Source: CAZKWG01 sp964615375 (lineage in GTDB: Bacteria; Myxococcota_A; UBA796; CAZKWG01). Taken from it: a stretch of DNA of 62,844 nt. The translations under genes were made by a program, and so were the position numbers. This document shows, one piece after another, positions 42,704-52,196 of the stretch (within the stretch, counting starts at the first letter, position 1; each line of letters starts with the position of its first letter). The notes under the pieces were generated by a model. That model had not been told where the DNA came from. It did no database searches and was given only the letters and a program-made list of their open reading frames with translations. The stretch spans positions 1 through 62,844 of the forward strand of contig CAZTOW010000055.1 in the NCBI GenBank assembly GCA_964615375.1. The letters are read 5' to 3'.

Positions 42704-43660
42704 TTACCGAGCCGTGCGACCCCGTCTCCAGACCTCGAAGGCAGCTCGGAAGCGCTCACGGATCAGCTCCAGAGAGGCGGCGTCGAAGCCTGGAACGTCA
42801 AAGGGCACGTACACGTCCTTGTCGTCGCGGGTCAGGTAGAGCTCCAACCACGCGCTGCCCGCGCCCTGTTCGCCCTCGACATACCAGTACAGGCCGATCC
42901 GCCGGTGCCGAGCCGTGGCGCGCTCGGAGTGCTTGATTGGCACAGACATGCCGTGCCACTTCCATCCGGGCTTTTCACGGGGCGCGCCGCTCTCGCCGGT
43001 GAGGTTGAGGGAGACGCCGTCGGGCTGCTCCTGGATGTCGTGCAGACAGGCGACGAGCAGCGCGCGCAACGCCGCCACCCGCTGGATCGGCTCGGCGAAG
43101 CTGGCCTCGTCTCCAGCGAAGGGCTGAGGGACACCGAAGGGTCGCTCCACGTGGGCCTCCCAGTGCTTGACCGCGCGCGTGACGAGCGGGGTCGGGGTCT
43201 CGCGCAGTGCGCGGCACAGCGCCGCCCAGGAGATCGCCGGTCGCCCGCTGGCCGCGACGCGCGACGCGAGTCCCGTGGGGGCGAGCAGGACCACCGCCAA
43301 CGGCGCGGCCCGGTCGCGGACATGGCCCGCGCTCGCGGCCTGCTCGTCGAGCTGCTTGCAGACGTGCTCGAGGGGCCACCACGAGTGCGCCTTGACCTCG
43401 ACCAGCACGAGCCCAGCTTCGAAGCGCAGCGACAGATCGGCCCGCTGCCACTCGCGGCTCGCGCTGGCGTCCAGGCGATCCTCCCGCGAGACCGAGCGGA
43501 GCTCGCCCAGAGGAGGCGAACCCCGCTCCTGGAGCGCCGTGGAGAGGAGACTGAGCAGGGCGATGCGCGCGGCGGGCTCGGTCTCCAGGACGAGGCACAA
43601 AATGGCCGCGCAGAAGTTCTCGGTGTGCGCGCGATCAAAATGTGCGAAGCCGTAGTCCAC
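42704..43660 (-). CDS. PD-(D/E)XK-like protein, 318 aa
   Basis: REWQRADLSLRFEAGLVLVEVKAHSWW near residues 68-95 shows the D...ExK pattern of PD-(D/E)XK enzymes (Asp, then EVK). The preceding residues contain the supporting helix. The middle and C-terminal parts are helical and beta segments of no known family. A GTG at 43660 follows AGAGGGG. The gene ends 3 bp after the small plus-strand gene and diverges from the NACHT protein, whose start is ~97 bp away. It may be a nuclease effector. Confidence 0.7.
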   Translation of the reverse strand: MDYGFAHFDRAHTENFCAAILCLVLETEPAARIALLSLLSTALQERGSPPLGELRSVSREDRLDASASREWQRADLSLRFEAGLVLVEVKAHSWWPLEHVCKQLDEQAASAGHVRDRAAPLAVVLLAPTGLASRVAASGRPAISWAALCRALRETPTPLVTRAVKHWEAHVERPFGVPQPFAGDEASFAEPIQRVAALRALLVACLHDIQEQPDGVSLNLTGESGAPREKPGWKWHGMSVPIKHSERATARHRRIGLYWYVEGEQGAGSAWLELYLTRDDKDVYVPFDVPGFDAASLELIRERFRAAFEVWRRGRTAR

Positions 43661-43756
43661 GACAGAGGCCCCTCTGCATCAAAGGATACCACGATCATTG
43701 CCGGGGTCGGTGACGGGAATCGTCCCGCGTTACGATGGCCGGGTCGGAGGTCATGG

Positions 43757-46700
43757 ATGCCCGTTGTGCCGCCCGCCCCCTTGGAAGACCTGCTGGCCAG
43801 CCTCTTCGAGCCGGCGCAGCTCCGCCAGTTCCTGCGCCGCCTCGGGCCGCTTTGGGTCGAGGTGGTGGACGCGGTGCCGGGCGAGGGGGTGGCCAAGGCG
43901 ACGGTGATGCACGAGGCCGCGCTGGCGCTGAGGCGAGCCGGGCTGGCGGACCAGGGGTTCTACCTGGCGCTGGTGGCGAAGTTCCCGCGTCGCCGGGCGG
44001 ACATCGAGCGGGTGGCGGGGGTGGCGCTCGGCGGGGTGGCGCCGGAAGTGGCCACGCCGACCACCCCAGCGGAGGCGCGCGCGGAGCTGCCCTGGCGACC
44101 GCTGCGCGTCCTGCACCTGTCGGATCTGCACTTCGACGAGAAGACCGCGTGGGACGCAGGCACGGTGCTGGGCCGCCTCGCGGGCGACGTGGCGCGGCTG
44201 CGGGCGAGCGTGGGCGCGCTCGACCTCGTGGTGGTGACCGGGGACGTCGCGAACCGGGGCAAGGCGAGCGAGTACGCCGCCGCGCTGAGGTGGCTGGACG
44301 GGCCGCTCCGGGCGGCGGCGGGGGTGGGGCGGGAGCGCGTGCGGCTGGTGCCAGGGAACCACGACGTGGACCGCGGGGCCATCACGCGCACGGCCCGCGC
44401 GCTGGCGGCCAGCATCCTGGAGGACAAGGACGCCCAGCAGGCCGCCGCCGAGGTGCTCGGGGACGCAGGCGAACGCTTGCCGCTGCTCCAGCGTAAGACC
44501 GCCTGGCAGGACCTCGCCCGCGAATTCCACCCCAGCTTGCAGACCCCCTGGTGGTCCGAGACCCTCCCGCTGGGGCCCTGGAAGGTCCACCTCGCCGGCT
44601 TCGACTCGGCGCTGCTCTCCGGCTCGGACCAGGATCGCGGCCAGCTCCTGCTCAGCCGCTGGCAGTGCAATCAGCTCCTCGAGTGCGCGGAGGACGCGGA
44701 CCTCGCCATCGCGCTGCTGCACCACCCCTGGGACTACCTGACGGAGTCCGACCGCGCGATCTGCGAGGAGGAGATTCGCCGCCGCTGCGGCGTGATCCTC
44801 CATGGCCACCTGCACCAGCAGAAGGCGCGGCTGGCCAGCGATCCCGACCGTGACGTGCTGCAGCTCGCGGCGGGGGCCTGCTACGCGGGCTCGGGCTGGA
44901 GCAACAGCTACCAGCTCTTGGAGCTCGACCCGGGGCTCGGGGAGGCGCGGGTCCACTTCCGGGTGTGGGACGGCCACGACTGGATCCCCGACCGGAACCG
45001 CTACCAGGAGGCGCCGGACGGGGTCGCCTCCCTCCCGCTGCGCAAGAGCCCGCGTCCCCCCGTTGAGGCCGCCTCGCCCCCGCCGCCCTCGGAGCCCGAG
45101 CCTGCCTCCGCCCCCGACCCCCTCGCCGACTACAAGCAGCAGTTGAGCTCTCGCGCCGACGTCCTGGCCCAGGTCTTCCGCGCCCCCGGCGGGCCGAGCG
45201 CGCTGTCCAAGGTCTACGTCCAGGTCCGCCTGAGCGCGGAGGCCGGCGAGCTTCATCGCGCCGGAGAGGACGGCCTCTTCGAGCGGACGCGCCCCTGGAT
45301 GAAGCCCTGGCTGGCCCGCGAGGGGTCGGCGTGCGGGCTCCCTTCGGGCCGCTTCAAGCTGGAGGATCTGGTCACCCAGGCGCCTTCCGCCCGCTGGGCC
45401 GTGCTCGGCGACCCGGGCGGCGGCAAGACCACGCTGCTGCGCCACACCGCGCTCACGCTCCTGGAGCGGGGCGAGCGTCTGCCCGTGCTGCTCAAGGTCT
45501 CAGAGCTCAATGGCACCCTGCCCCAGAGCGCCGCCGCGGTCTATGGGGCCGGCGCCGAGGCGCTCGTCCGCGAGGCGCTGCGACAGAAGCGCGCGGTTGT
45601 CCTGCTGGACGGCATGGACGAGGTCACCGACCGCGAGGCCGGGCTGGCCGCCGTGCGCCGCGCCGCCACCGAGGCTGGCGCGAGCCCGCTGGTCCTGGCC
45701 AGCCGCCCGATCGGCTGGCAGGCCCCCGGCAAGGACTTCGCCGAGCTGGCGCTCTGCCCGCTGGGTCGGGAGGAGCAACGCCAGCTCCTGGACGTCTGGG
45801 TGGAGGATCCTGCCCGCGTCGGCCGCGCGCTCGGACGCCTGGAGAGCACCGCCCGCCTGCGGCGCCTGGCCGAGAACCCGCTGTTGCTCACGCTGGTCGC
45901 GCTGCTCCTGCGCGAGCGTGAGGACATCCCCGAGCGCCGGGGCGAGCTGTACGACAAGGCCATCACCATCCTGCTCACCCGCGCGGCCGATCCCCAGCGC
46001 GCCCAGCGCCGCCTGCGCGAGCCCGACCTGGCGAAGCAGGCGCTGGCCTACGCGGCTTTGAAGCTGCACGGTCGCAGCGAGGAGGTCTACCGCACCGCCG
46101 ATCTGCTGGACGCCCTCCAGGAGCAGGAGCGGCACCGCACCAACCTGCGCGAGCTCTGGGGCGGGCCGGGCGCCTTCCTCACGGAGCTGGCCGAGACCAC
46201 GGGCCTGCTGGTCCCCACCACCGCCTCGGCCGACGGCGCGCCGGCCTTCGCCTTCCCCCACCGGACCTTCCGCGAGCACCTGGCGGCGGTGGCCCTGGAG
46301 CGCGACATCGGGGTGCGCGGCGTAGGCGAGATCCCGGCCGAGGTGCTGAAGAACGCGGCGCGGAAGGCGCGCGCGGCGTCCCTGCCCCCCGCCGCGGGCG
46401 AGCTGGGTCGCGTGCTGGCCGAGGCTCAGACGCGCCCAGAGCGCTGGTCCGAGGTGCTGGCCCTGGTCTGCGCGCTGGTGGGCACGGGCGCCGCCGACGC
46501 CCTGGTGCGGAGACTGGCGGCGGAAGGAAACGCCCCGCTGCTGCAGCGCGTGGTGGCCGAGGCCGAGGGCCTGAGCTCGGACACCGTGCTAGCCGTGCTG
46601 GGGGTGGAGCGGGGGTGGCAGCGCTGGCAGGAGAGGCGGAAGGTCATCCAGGAGATCCCGGCGCTGGTGCGTGACGCGGGGGTGACCGTGCGGCTGTTGG

Positions 46701-47713
46701 ACCGGCTGCGACGGGAGACAAGGGATGGCAACGACCTGTACTGGATCCGCGACACGTTGCGAAGGGTGGAGAGGACGGCGGGTGTGGACGCGGACGCGGC
46801 GCGCGACGCTTCAGAGACGGTGAGCCGGCTCTTCGACCACATCCCAGTCGAAGACGTGGCGAAGGGGAAGGACCTGTTGGGGCGGTGGTGGAGGGCCGTC
46901 CCACCTGAAGGCATGCGCCTGGGGCCGTACAAGGTGGGAAGCAAGGAGTACCCAAATGAGAGGCACGTCCACAGCGTCACGCTGATCTCGCGCCTGAGCA
47001 TGCTGGCCGTACCCGTGACCTGGGAAATGTACGAGACTTTCGACCCTAGACATGGGTCTGCACGCGAGGACTTCTCGGCGATTCAAAAAGGGCTTTCCTT
47101 CCAGGGGGGCGAGCCCTGTCCCGTCGAGCGACAGGATCAGCACCCCGTCTACAACGTTACCTGGTACGCCGCGACGATGTTCGCCGCCTGGGTGGCGACC
47201 ATGGACAAGACCTGGGTGGGCGCGCGCCTGCCGGCCGAGGCCGAGTGGGAGCTTGCCTGCCGGGCGGGCACCACCACGCGGTACTGGAGCGGGGACCAGG
47301 AGGCCGACCTCACGAAGGTTGGGTGGTATGAGGCAAACAGTGGTGGTCACCCGCACCCGGTCGCCCAGAAGCCGGCGAACCCGTGGGGTTTGCACGACGT
47401 TCACGGCAACCTCTGGGAGTGGTGTCTGGACGGGTATCAGCAGGATGCCTACGCCTGCCGTCGCGCGGGATTGGCCGTCGATCCTGCGGGGAGGGAAGGG
47501 CCAACCTATGCGGTCGTCGGCTCACCGCCGGTGCTGGTAGAATCTGATGTCCGCGGCATCAACCGGGTATTGCGCGGCGGTTCCTGGAGTGGCGCGCCTG
47601 CCCTGACACGTTCGGCGAACCGGAGCGGGTTCCGCCCCTCGGGCGCCCACGGGGTCTTTGGCTTTCGCCTCGTGCTTCCCGTCGCCGTCCCCGAGCCCCC
47701 ACGGGCTCCGTAA
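43757..47713 (+). CDS. NLR-like conflict protein: EAD1-like, calcineurin-type phosphoesterase, NACHT, FGE domain; 1318 aa
   Basis: Residues ~5-90 (PLEDLLASLFEPAQLRQFLRRL...) match the effector-associated domain (EAD1) pattern. At ~118 HLSDLHFDE, with GDVANRG, GNHDVDR near 199 and HGHLH near 349, forms a metallophosphoesterase. Residues ~545-780 are a NACHT NTPase: Walker A GDPGGGKTT near 551, Walker B LLDGMDE near 617. Helical repeats follow. The last ~260 residues are an FGE-sulfatase/C-lectin-like domain (TWYAATMFAAW, ARLPAEAEWELACRAGTTT, GLHDVHGNLWEWC, RVLRGGSW). It reads as a sensor-NTPase-effector in one chain: the FGE end may recognise a ligand, NACHT oligomerises, and the phosphoesterase may degrade nucleotides or nucleic acid. 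ATG at 43757 with GGAGG at 43746-43750. The upstream open frame is a shadow of the divergent gene. Confidence 0.9.
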   Translation: MPVVPPAPLEDLLASLFEPAQLRQFLRRLGPLWVEVVDAVPGEGVAKATVMHEAALALRRAGLADQGFYLALVAKFPRRRADIERVAGVALGGVAPEVATPTTPAEARAELPWRPLRVLHLSDLHFDEKTAWDAGTVLGRLAGDVARLRASVGALDLVVVTGDVANRGKASEYAAALRWLDGPLRAAAGVGRERVRLVPGNHDVDRGAITRTARALAASILEDKDAQQAAAEVLGDAGERLPLLQRKTAWQDLAREFHPSLQTPWWSETLPLGPWKVHLAGFDSALLSGSDQDRGQLLLSRWQCNQLLECAEDADLAIALLHHPWDYLTESDRAICEEEIRRRCGVILHGHLHQQKARLASDPDRDVLQLAAGACYAGSGWSNSYQLLELDPGLGEARVHFRVWDGHDWIPDRNRYQEAPDGVASLPLRKSPRPPVEAASPPPPSEPEPASAPDPLADYKQQLSSRADVLAQVFRAPGGPSALSKVYVQVRLSAEAGELHRAGEDGLFERTRPWMKPWLAREGSACGLPSGRFKLEDLVTQAPSARWAVLGDPGGGKTTLLRHTALTLLERGERLPVLLKVSELNGTLPQSAAAVYGAGAEALVREALRQKRAVVLLDGMDEVTDREAGLAAVRRAATEAGASPLVLASRPIGWQAPGKDFAELALCPLGREEQRQLLDVWVEDPARVGRALGRLESTARLRRLAENPLLLTLVALLLREREDIPERRGELYDKAITILLTRAADPQRAQRRLREPDLAKQALAYAALKLHGRSEEVYRTADLLDALQEQERHRTNLRELWGGPGAFLTELAETTGLLVPTTASADGAPAFAFPHRTFREHLAAVALERDIGVRGVGEIPAEVLKNAARKARAASLPPAAGELGRVLAEAQTRPERWSEVLALVCALVGTGAADALVRRLAAEGNAPLLQRVVAEAEGLSSDTVLAVLGVERGWQRWQERRKVIQEIPALVRDAGVTVRLLDRLRRETRDGNDLYWIRDTLRRVERTAGVDADAARDASETVSRLFDHIPVEDVAKGKDLLGRWWRAVPPEGMRLGPYKVGSKEYPNERHVHSVTLISRLSMLAVPVTWEMYETFDPRHGSAREDFSAIQKGLSFQGGEPCPVERQDQHPVYNVTWYAATMFAAWVATMDKTWVGARLPAEAEWELACRAGTTTRYWSGDQEADLTKVGWYEANSGGHPHPVAQKPANPWGLHDVHGNLWEWCLDGYQQDAYACRRAGLAVDPAGREGPTYAVVGSPPVLVESDVRGINRVLRGGSWSGAPALTRSANRSGFRPSGAHGVFGFRLVLPVAVPEPPRAP

Positions 47714-48120
47714 CCACGAAATAAGCCCGTTCTGACTCCTATCAGGCGACCTTCCGCTCTTCCTCTGCACCTCAGATAAGCGCGAGTCCGGCCGCGGTTC
47801 CCTCGACCTAAACTCGGACAACTGAGCCCTCGGGCAAGCCATAGCGGGCGACGCGATCGGCCCAGGACGCCCGCTGGTGGGCTCGGTCGGCGTCATCTCG
47901 AGCAAGCAGGGGGGCGCGGCAGTGGCGACGGGGCAAGGGTGACCTGGACGGAGACGCGCAAGGTACACGCCGCGTCGCGAAAGAGCTGACGGGTGCGCGC
48001 GGGCAGAATGCGTGGGCCGGTGACCTTGCGCAAAGCCAGGCGCGGATTCATTCGGCTGAATGGTACATTTTTCCGCTTCTGAGGCCCGTCGGGTCGGCGG
48101 GGCTCGGGGACAGCGGAATA
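47714..48120. other. 400-bp gap, no gene supported
   Basis: Frames are open on both strands but none has a domain, start signal or composition that sets it apart. The gap separates the NACHT gene from a transposase remnant, so it may hold decayed mobile-element DNA. Confidence 0.5.
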
Positions 48121-48510
48121 ATGGACGAGCGACTGAGGCAGTCGCCACAGCCGCTGCAGCAGGGCGAGGAGAGGGCGGATGACGGCAGCGGCGTCGGTGA
48201 CACCAGGCACGCCCTCGGCATGTCCCGCCTGATCGGCCAGAAGCTCAACGCCAACCACGGCGCCTTCCTCCTGGGGCTGCTGGCCTACAACGCGGACACT
48301 CTCTTCCAGCTAGATGCCGAGGAAAAGGCCAAGGAGGCCAGCCACAAGACCGTCCGCCTCGGTCTCCTGGCGCGGCAACGACGCTTCTACAACACCGAGG
48401 GCCGCCTGTTGTGCGCCTCCGGCCAGTGGCTCTCCGGGGTCGCCCAGAATGAGCGCGTCGAGGCCCTCTTCGGCTTCTACGCCCCAGACCTCGCTGCGGC
48501 CGATCCCTGA
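48121..48510 (+). pseudogene. C-terminal transposase remnant
   Basis: Residues ~36-125 (SRLIGQKLNANHGAFLLGLLAYNADTLFQ then RQRRFYNTEGRLLCASGQWLS) resemble the end of IS1380/IS4-type DDE transposases, where a ...LGLLAYN... helix is followed by a basic strand. The DDE catalytic core is absent, so this is a truncated relic. The N-terminal ~35 residues may be unrelated. No terminal inverted repeats were identified. Confidence 0.45.
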
Positions 48511-48554
48511 CACTGAACAAGCTCGAAGATGTCGTTGGGGGAAAGGGGGAGGTG

Positions 48555-48606
48555 TGTCTCCTGGCCTGAGAGGCGTACTGCACAGCCTCGGACTGCCCAG
48601 GAGACA
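48555..48606 (+). ncRNA. Candidate structured RNA hairpin
   Basis: TGTCTCCTGG (48555-48564) pairs perfectly with CCAGGAGACA (48597-48606). Inside it GAGGC (48570-48574) pairs with GCCTC (48585-48589). This gives a two-part stem with an internal loop. It lies in the 226-bp gap before the zinc-knuckle gene, after the transposase remnant. It may be a leader element or a mobile-element end. Its function is unknown. Confidence 0.4.
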
Positions 48607-48736
48607 GCGGTGGAGGAGTGTCGGACTCTATCGATCCATGCATCCACGCATGTTCTGGACTAACGGGCGGCTGCCTTCAGCTAGTTGCGCGCCGTGACTC
48701 CGCGAATTACCGACGTAATCAAGTTCGGAGGTGCAG

Positions 48737-49555
48737 ATGTACAACATGTGCAGCACATGTAGTGGAAGCGGAAAGGAGACATGTGCGACTTGTGAGGGGC
48801 GGCGGTACGTTGAATGCACTGCTCCATGTTCCGGGTGCCAGGGAATGCAGACGATTCTCTGTACGACCTGCAATCAGGGTCGGGTGAAGTGTTCCACCTG
48901 CAGTGGGAATCGAAAGATCGCGTGTCAGGCATGCGGTTCCACTGGAAAAAGACAGGATATATTTATCTTTATTTCGTACTCAAGACGATGTGCGGCATGT
49001 GATGGATACGGAGCCAAGGCTTGCCCAACTTGCGAGGCTGGCTGGCTACAGTGCCCAGAGTGCAAAGGCTCGCTCAGGAAGTCCTGCCAGATCTGTGGTG
49101 GTGGTAGCCGCCACAATCCGACATGCGCGGCCTGCAGAGGCGAAGGCAGGGTTACTTGTGTAGCTTGTTCATCGAATGGTTCCATGGGACCATGTCCAAA
49201 GTGCGGCGGCACCGGCAGGGTTGAGTCCGCTCGCTACGTAGAGGCGAAGGGGCTCTCGGAGAGCGCCCTAAAGAGTCGGATTAGCCTATGTGAGTCCAAA
49301 CTTGCCTCCGCACGGGCACGCCTTACACGGGCAACTCAACTCAAAGTCCATCGCGCGCGTGAATACCAATCCGATAACGATGAGATTGACAGGGATTATG
49401 AGGCACGCGGGCATCTGCCGGACTGGGAACGCCCAAATCTGAACTGGGACTGGTACTTTGGCGAGCCTGAGCGCGCAATCATGAGCGCGGAGGATGAGAT
49501 TTCCCGGCTGTCGTCAGAAATCGAGCTATTCTACAGAGTTCTCGAAGCCAGGTAG
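48737..49555 (+). CDS. DnaJ-type CxxCxGxG zinc-knuckle protein, 272 aa
   Basis: At least nine CxxC pairs, many as CxxCxGxG (CSTCSGSG, CATCEGR, CQACGSTG, CAACDGYG, CPKCGGTG), over residues 1-165, which resembles a run of tandem DnaJ zinc knuckles. The C-terminal ~100 residues are a coiled coil (LSESALKSRISLCESKLASA). There is no J domain. Possible roles are protein binding or a zinc chaperone function. Lower G+C and freer codon use than the neighbours suggest transfer. GGAGG ends 5 nt before ATG 48737. It sits between a transposase remnant and a phage-like operon. Confidence 0.8.
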   Translation: MYNMCSTCSGSGKETCATCEGRRYVECTAPCSGCQGMQTILCTTCNQGRVKCSTCSGNRKIACQACGSTGKRQDIFIFISYSRRCAACDGYGAKACPTCEAGWLQCPECKGSLRKSCQICGGGSRHNPTCAACRGEGRVTCVACSSNGSMGPCPKCGGTGRVESARYVEAKGLSESALKSRISLCESKLASARARLTRATQLKVHRAREYQSDNDEIDRDYEARGHLPDWERPNLNWDWYFGEPERAIMSAEDEISRLSSEIELFYRVLEAR

Positions 49556-49579
49556 ACTGGACCAAGAACTGTCATCGGG

Positions 49580-52189
49580 TCAGGAGTCAAAGATCGAGAC
49601 GCCGCGCTCGCGGATGGCGGCGAGGACGGGCTCGGGGGGGCGCTGGTTCCGGGCCCAGCGGCCGCCGTTGAAGCCGTAGCGGTCGGAGTTCCAGTATATG
49701 TTGTACCACTGGTCGCGGCGGCCCTGCTGACCACAGACCACACGGATCCGCCCGTAGCCCGGGAGCTCGAAGTCGAGCTCCCGGCAGCCCTCGGCGGCGT
49801 TCGTGCGCTGCTCAGCGGTGGCGCCGCCCCGGTTGCCCGTGGGGACGGCCGTGCGCGCCGGGGCGCCAGCGGCGAGCCGTCGCTCACCGAGCTGGTTCAG
49901 GACCTGGCCGTCGGCCTTCATGGCGCCCGCCAGGATCGCCGCGAAGCGCGGGAGGTGCGCCACCGGGATGAGCAGACCGGCGCTCTTGCCCCGGTAGTCC
50001 CCGTAAGGGTCGTAGGACTCGCCCTCGGTCTCCCAGGGTTCCAGCGCCGCGCTCTCGGCGTTCCAGACCTTCAACCCCGGCAGCAGCGCGCGCATCCGGG
50101 CCATCTCGTCGGCGCTCCACGCCCCGGTCGGCGGGTGCAGGTCGACGCCGGTGACCATGCTGCCCTGGCCGACGCGGGTGGAGACCTGCACGCCGTTCTC
50201 GGCCAGGAAGCTCTTGACCGCCCGCGCGACGGCGCCCCGGTTCGGGTAGGGCTTGTGGGCGCCCTCCTGGACCAGCATCTCCTCGGCGAGGGTACGGAGG
50301 TAGCGGGGCTCGGCGAAGGTCTCGACCAGCGGGGCGCTGTCGTCGGCCTTCAACATCCACAGCGGCTCGGCGCGGGCGACGTCGCCCCGGGAGAGGACGG
50401 CCTCGTGCCCGCGGATCTCGGCGAGGGTCCAGCCGGGGTCCGGCTGCCGACCGTAGGGTCCGAGGACGTGGAGCACCACGCGGTCGCCCACCTGGAAGCG
50501 CGTGCTCCAGTCGGGCGGCACGCGGCGCAGCCAGGCCAGCTCCCAGGATTCGTCCTCGGTTCTCCGCTCCTTCGCCTCCAGGGTGAACAGCCGCCAGCGC
50601 CGCTCGTCCAGGCCCTCGACCCGCTCGTCCGGGTGCGCCCAGCGCCACGCCTCCAGCAGCCGGTACAGCTCCCCGAACTCCTTGCGCGCGGCGACGCTGT
50701 GCTGCTGCCATCGTCGCTTCATCTCGAGCTTGCGGGCGTTGTCTGCCTTCTCGGCGTAGCTGCTGATCTCGCGGTGGCGTCCGAGGATCTGGGACCAGAC
50801 CTCGGCAGGTGCGAGCCAGCGGCCTCCGACCTCGATGTCGGGGACCACCGCGGTCGGGCGGGCGAGCTCCTCGTAGAGCGCGCCGCGGGGGAGGGCCTGC
50901 CGTCCCGAGTCCAGCCGCAGGGTGAAGCTGTGGTGGACGTCCCGGTCGCGCTGCCCGCCGAAGACGGCGGTGACGACGATGGCGTGGGCCTCGGTCACCA
51001 GGCCGTGCTCGCCGGAGTCGGTGACCACGCGCTGGCCCTCGCGGATCGCGGCGGGGACGAGCTCGGCGCCGCGCAGGCCGCCCCAGCGGGTGGGCTCGCC
51101 CGCCTTCTCCGCGGGGTCGTCGAGGAGCGCGCGGGCGGCGGGGTGGTCCAGGGCCTCGGCCCCAGCCCCCGGGCGCAGGGCGGCGTCGAGACGGGGGGCG
51201 CGGGGAGAGGACACGCCGGCTGCGCGCTCCAAGGCCAGAAGGAGGGGCAGGATCTTCTGGGTGATCTCCTCGCCGACCTCCCCGCGCTCCAGCGGGTCCA
51301 CGTCCTCCAGCAGGGTGCGGGCGAGGCTGTCGCGGAGGATGGCGCCGAGGGTACGGACGTCCCCAGCCGAGGCCCAGGCGAGGTCGTGCTGATCCACCCC
51401 GGCGTGGGCCACGAGCCCGCGGGCCCGCACGAGCTGTCCGGCGGCGGCGAGGCGGAAGCCGCCCAGAAGGTTGCGCTCGAAGAGCCAGGTGGAGCCCTGG
51501 AAGGCGGCCTCCAGCCGGTCGAGGGCGCGCTGGATCTCGGGGCGCTGGACCTCTGCGGCGGGCTCGGTGACCAGCGGCGGCGCGCCGACCCGGGCGGCGA
51601 GGACGCCGAGGGCGGCGGCGTGGACCATCAGCCTCCCGGGCGTGCCGGCGGGGGTGCGGGCGAGGCCAGCGTCGAGGGCGGGGCCGAGGATCCGGGCCTC
51701 CTCCTCCGTGAAGTGGTGGCGGGCGAGCTCGAGGGCGGGCCCCTGGTAGCGGCGTCCGGCCCGGAGGGCGGCGGCGAGGGCGGCGAGCTGCTCGGAGACG
51801 AGGGCGTGCTCGTCGTGGGCATGGTCGAGGGCTTCGGTGAGGCTCGGGAGCTGGCCGCGAAGGTAGGGGAACAGCGCGCGGTCCTCGTAGACGACGTGAT
51901 CGTCGAGGCCGTCGAGCAGGTCGGCGAGCTCCGCACCCTGCTGAGCCGGGCCGCCCGCGTCCAGGTGGCGCTGGATGGCGTCCAGGAGCAGCCGGCCGAG
52001 GCGGTGCTCCTCGCGAAAGCGCGTGAACGCGGGCTCCAGCGCGGGGGCGGGGAAGGCCTGGCGGATGGCCTGGAGCAGGCTGGCGCGGTTGCGGGCGAAG
52101 AAGCCGTCCACGTCGTCGGCGTCGAGGCCGGCGGGCGGGGCGCGATGGAGGGTGGTGTAGACGGCGTGGAGGAGGAGCTCGGGGTCCAT
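49580..52189 (-). CDS. Hemerythrin-like protein with shared N-terminal module and paralogous C-terminus, 869 aa
   Basis: Residues 1-46 carry the PPxGL...DxxDxF[LF]xRxR module shared with three other proteins here. Residues ~60-190 form a hemerythrin-like helical bundle (HRLGRLLLDAIQRHL, HVVYEDRALFPYL, HDEHALVSEQL, HHFTEEEA), with His and Glu placed to bind a di-iron centre. The long middle contains EHGLVTEAH and VGDRVVLHVLG, and the C-terminus ELDFELPGYGRIRVVCG...GGRW matches that of the neighbour at 53645-55099. The start at 52189 lies 8 bp from the upstream stop. The function is unknown. It may sense oxygen or redox state and is the last gene of the operon. Confidence 0.8.
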   Translation of the reverse strand: MDPELLLHAVYTTLHRAPPAGLDADDVDGFFARNRASLLQAIRQAFPAPALEPAFTRFREEHRLGRLLLDAIQRHLDAGGPAQQGAELADLLDGLDDHVVYEDRALFPYLRGQLPSLTEALDHAHDEHALVSEQLAALAAALRAGRRYQGPALELARHHFTEEEARILGPALDAGLARTPAGTPGRLMVHAAALGVLAARVGAPPLVTEPAAEVQRPEIQRALDRLEAAFQGSTWLFERNLLGGFRLAAAGQLVRARGLVAHAGVDQHDLAWASAGDVRTLGAILRDSLARTLLEDVDPLERGEVGEEITQKILPLLLALERAAGVSSPRAPRLDAALRPGAGAEALDHPAARALLDDPAEKAGEPTRWGGLRGAELVPAAIREGQRVVTDSGEHGLVTEAHAIVVTAVFGGQRDRDVHHSFTLRLDSGRQALPRGALYEELARPTAVVPDIEVGGRWLAPAEVWSQILGRHREISSYAEKADNARKLEMKRRWQQHSVAARKEFGELYRLLEAWRWAHPDERVEGLDERRWRLFTLEAKERRTEDESWELAWLRRVPPDWSTRFQVGDRVVLHVLGPYGRQPDPGWTLAEIRGHEAVLSRGDVARAEPLWMLKADDSAPLVETFAEPRYLRTLAEEMLVQEGAHKPYPNRGAVARAVKSFLAENGVQVSTRVGQGSMVTGVDLHPPTGAWSADEMARMRALLPGLKVWNAESAALEPWETEGESYDPYGDYRGKSAGLLIPVAHLPRFAAILAGAMKADGQVLNQLGERRLAAGAPARTAVPTGNRGGATAEQRTNAAEGCRELDFELPGYGRIRVVCGQQGRRDQWYNIYWNSDRYGFNGGRWARNQRPPEPVLAAIRERGVSIFDS

Positions 52190-52196
52190 GGCAGCC

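Noticed and set aside
42905..43756. N-terminal extension of the NACHT protein frame
   Set aside because: It is antisense to the PD-(D/E)XK-like gene; the EAD1 start at 43757 has a strong ribosome site.
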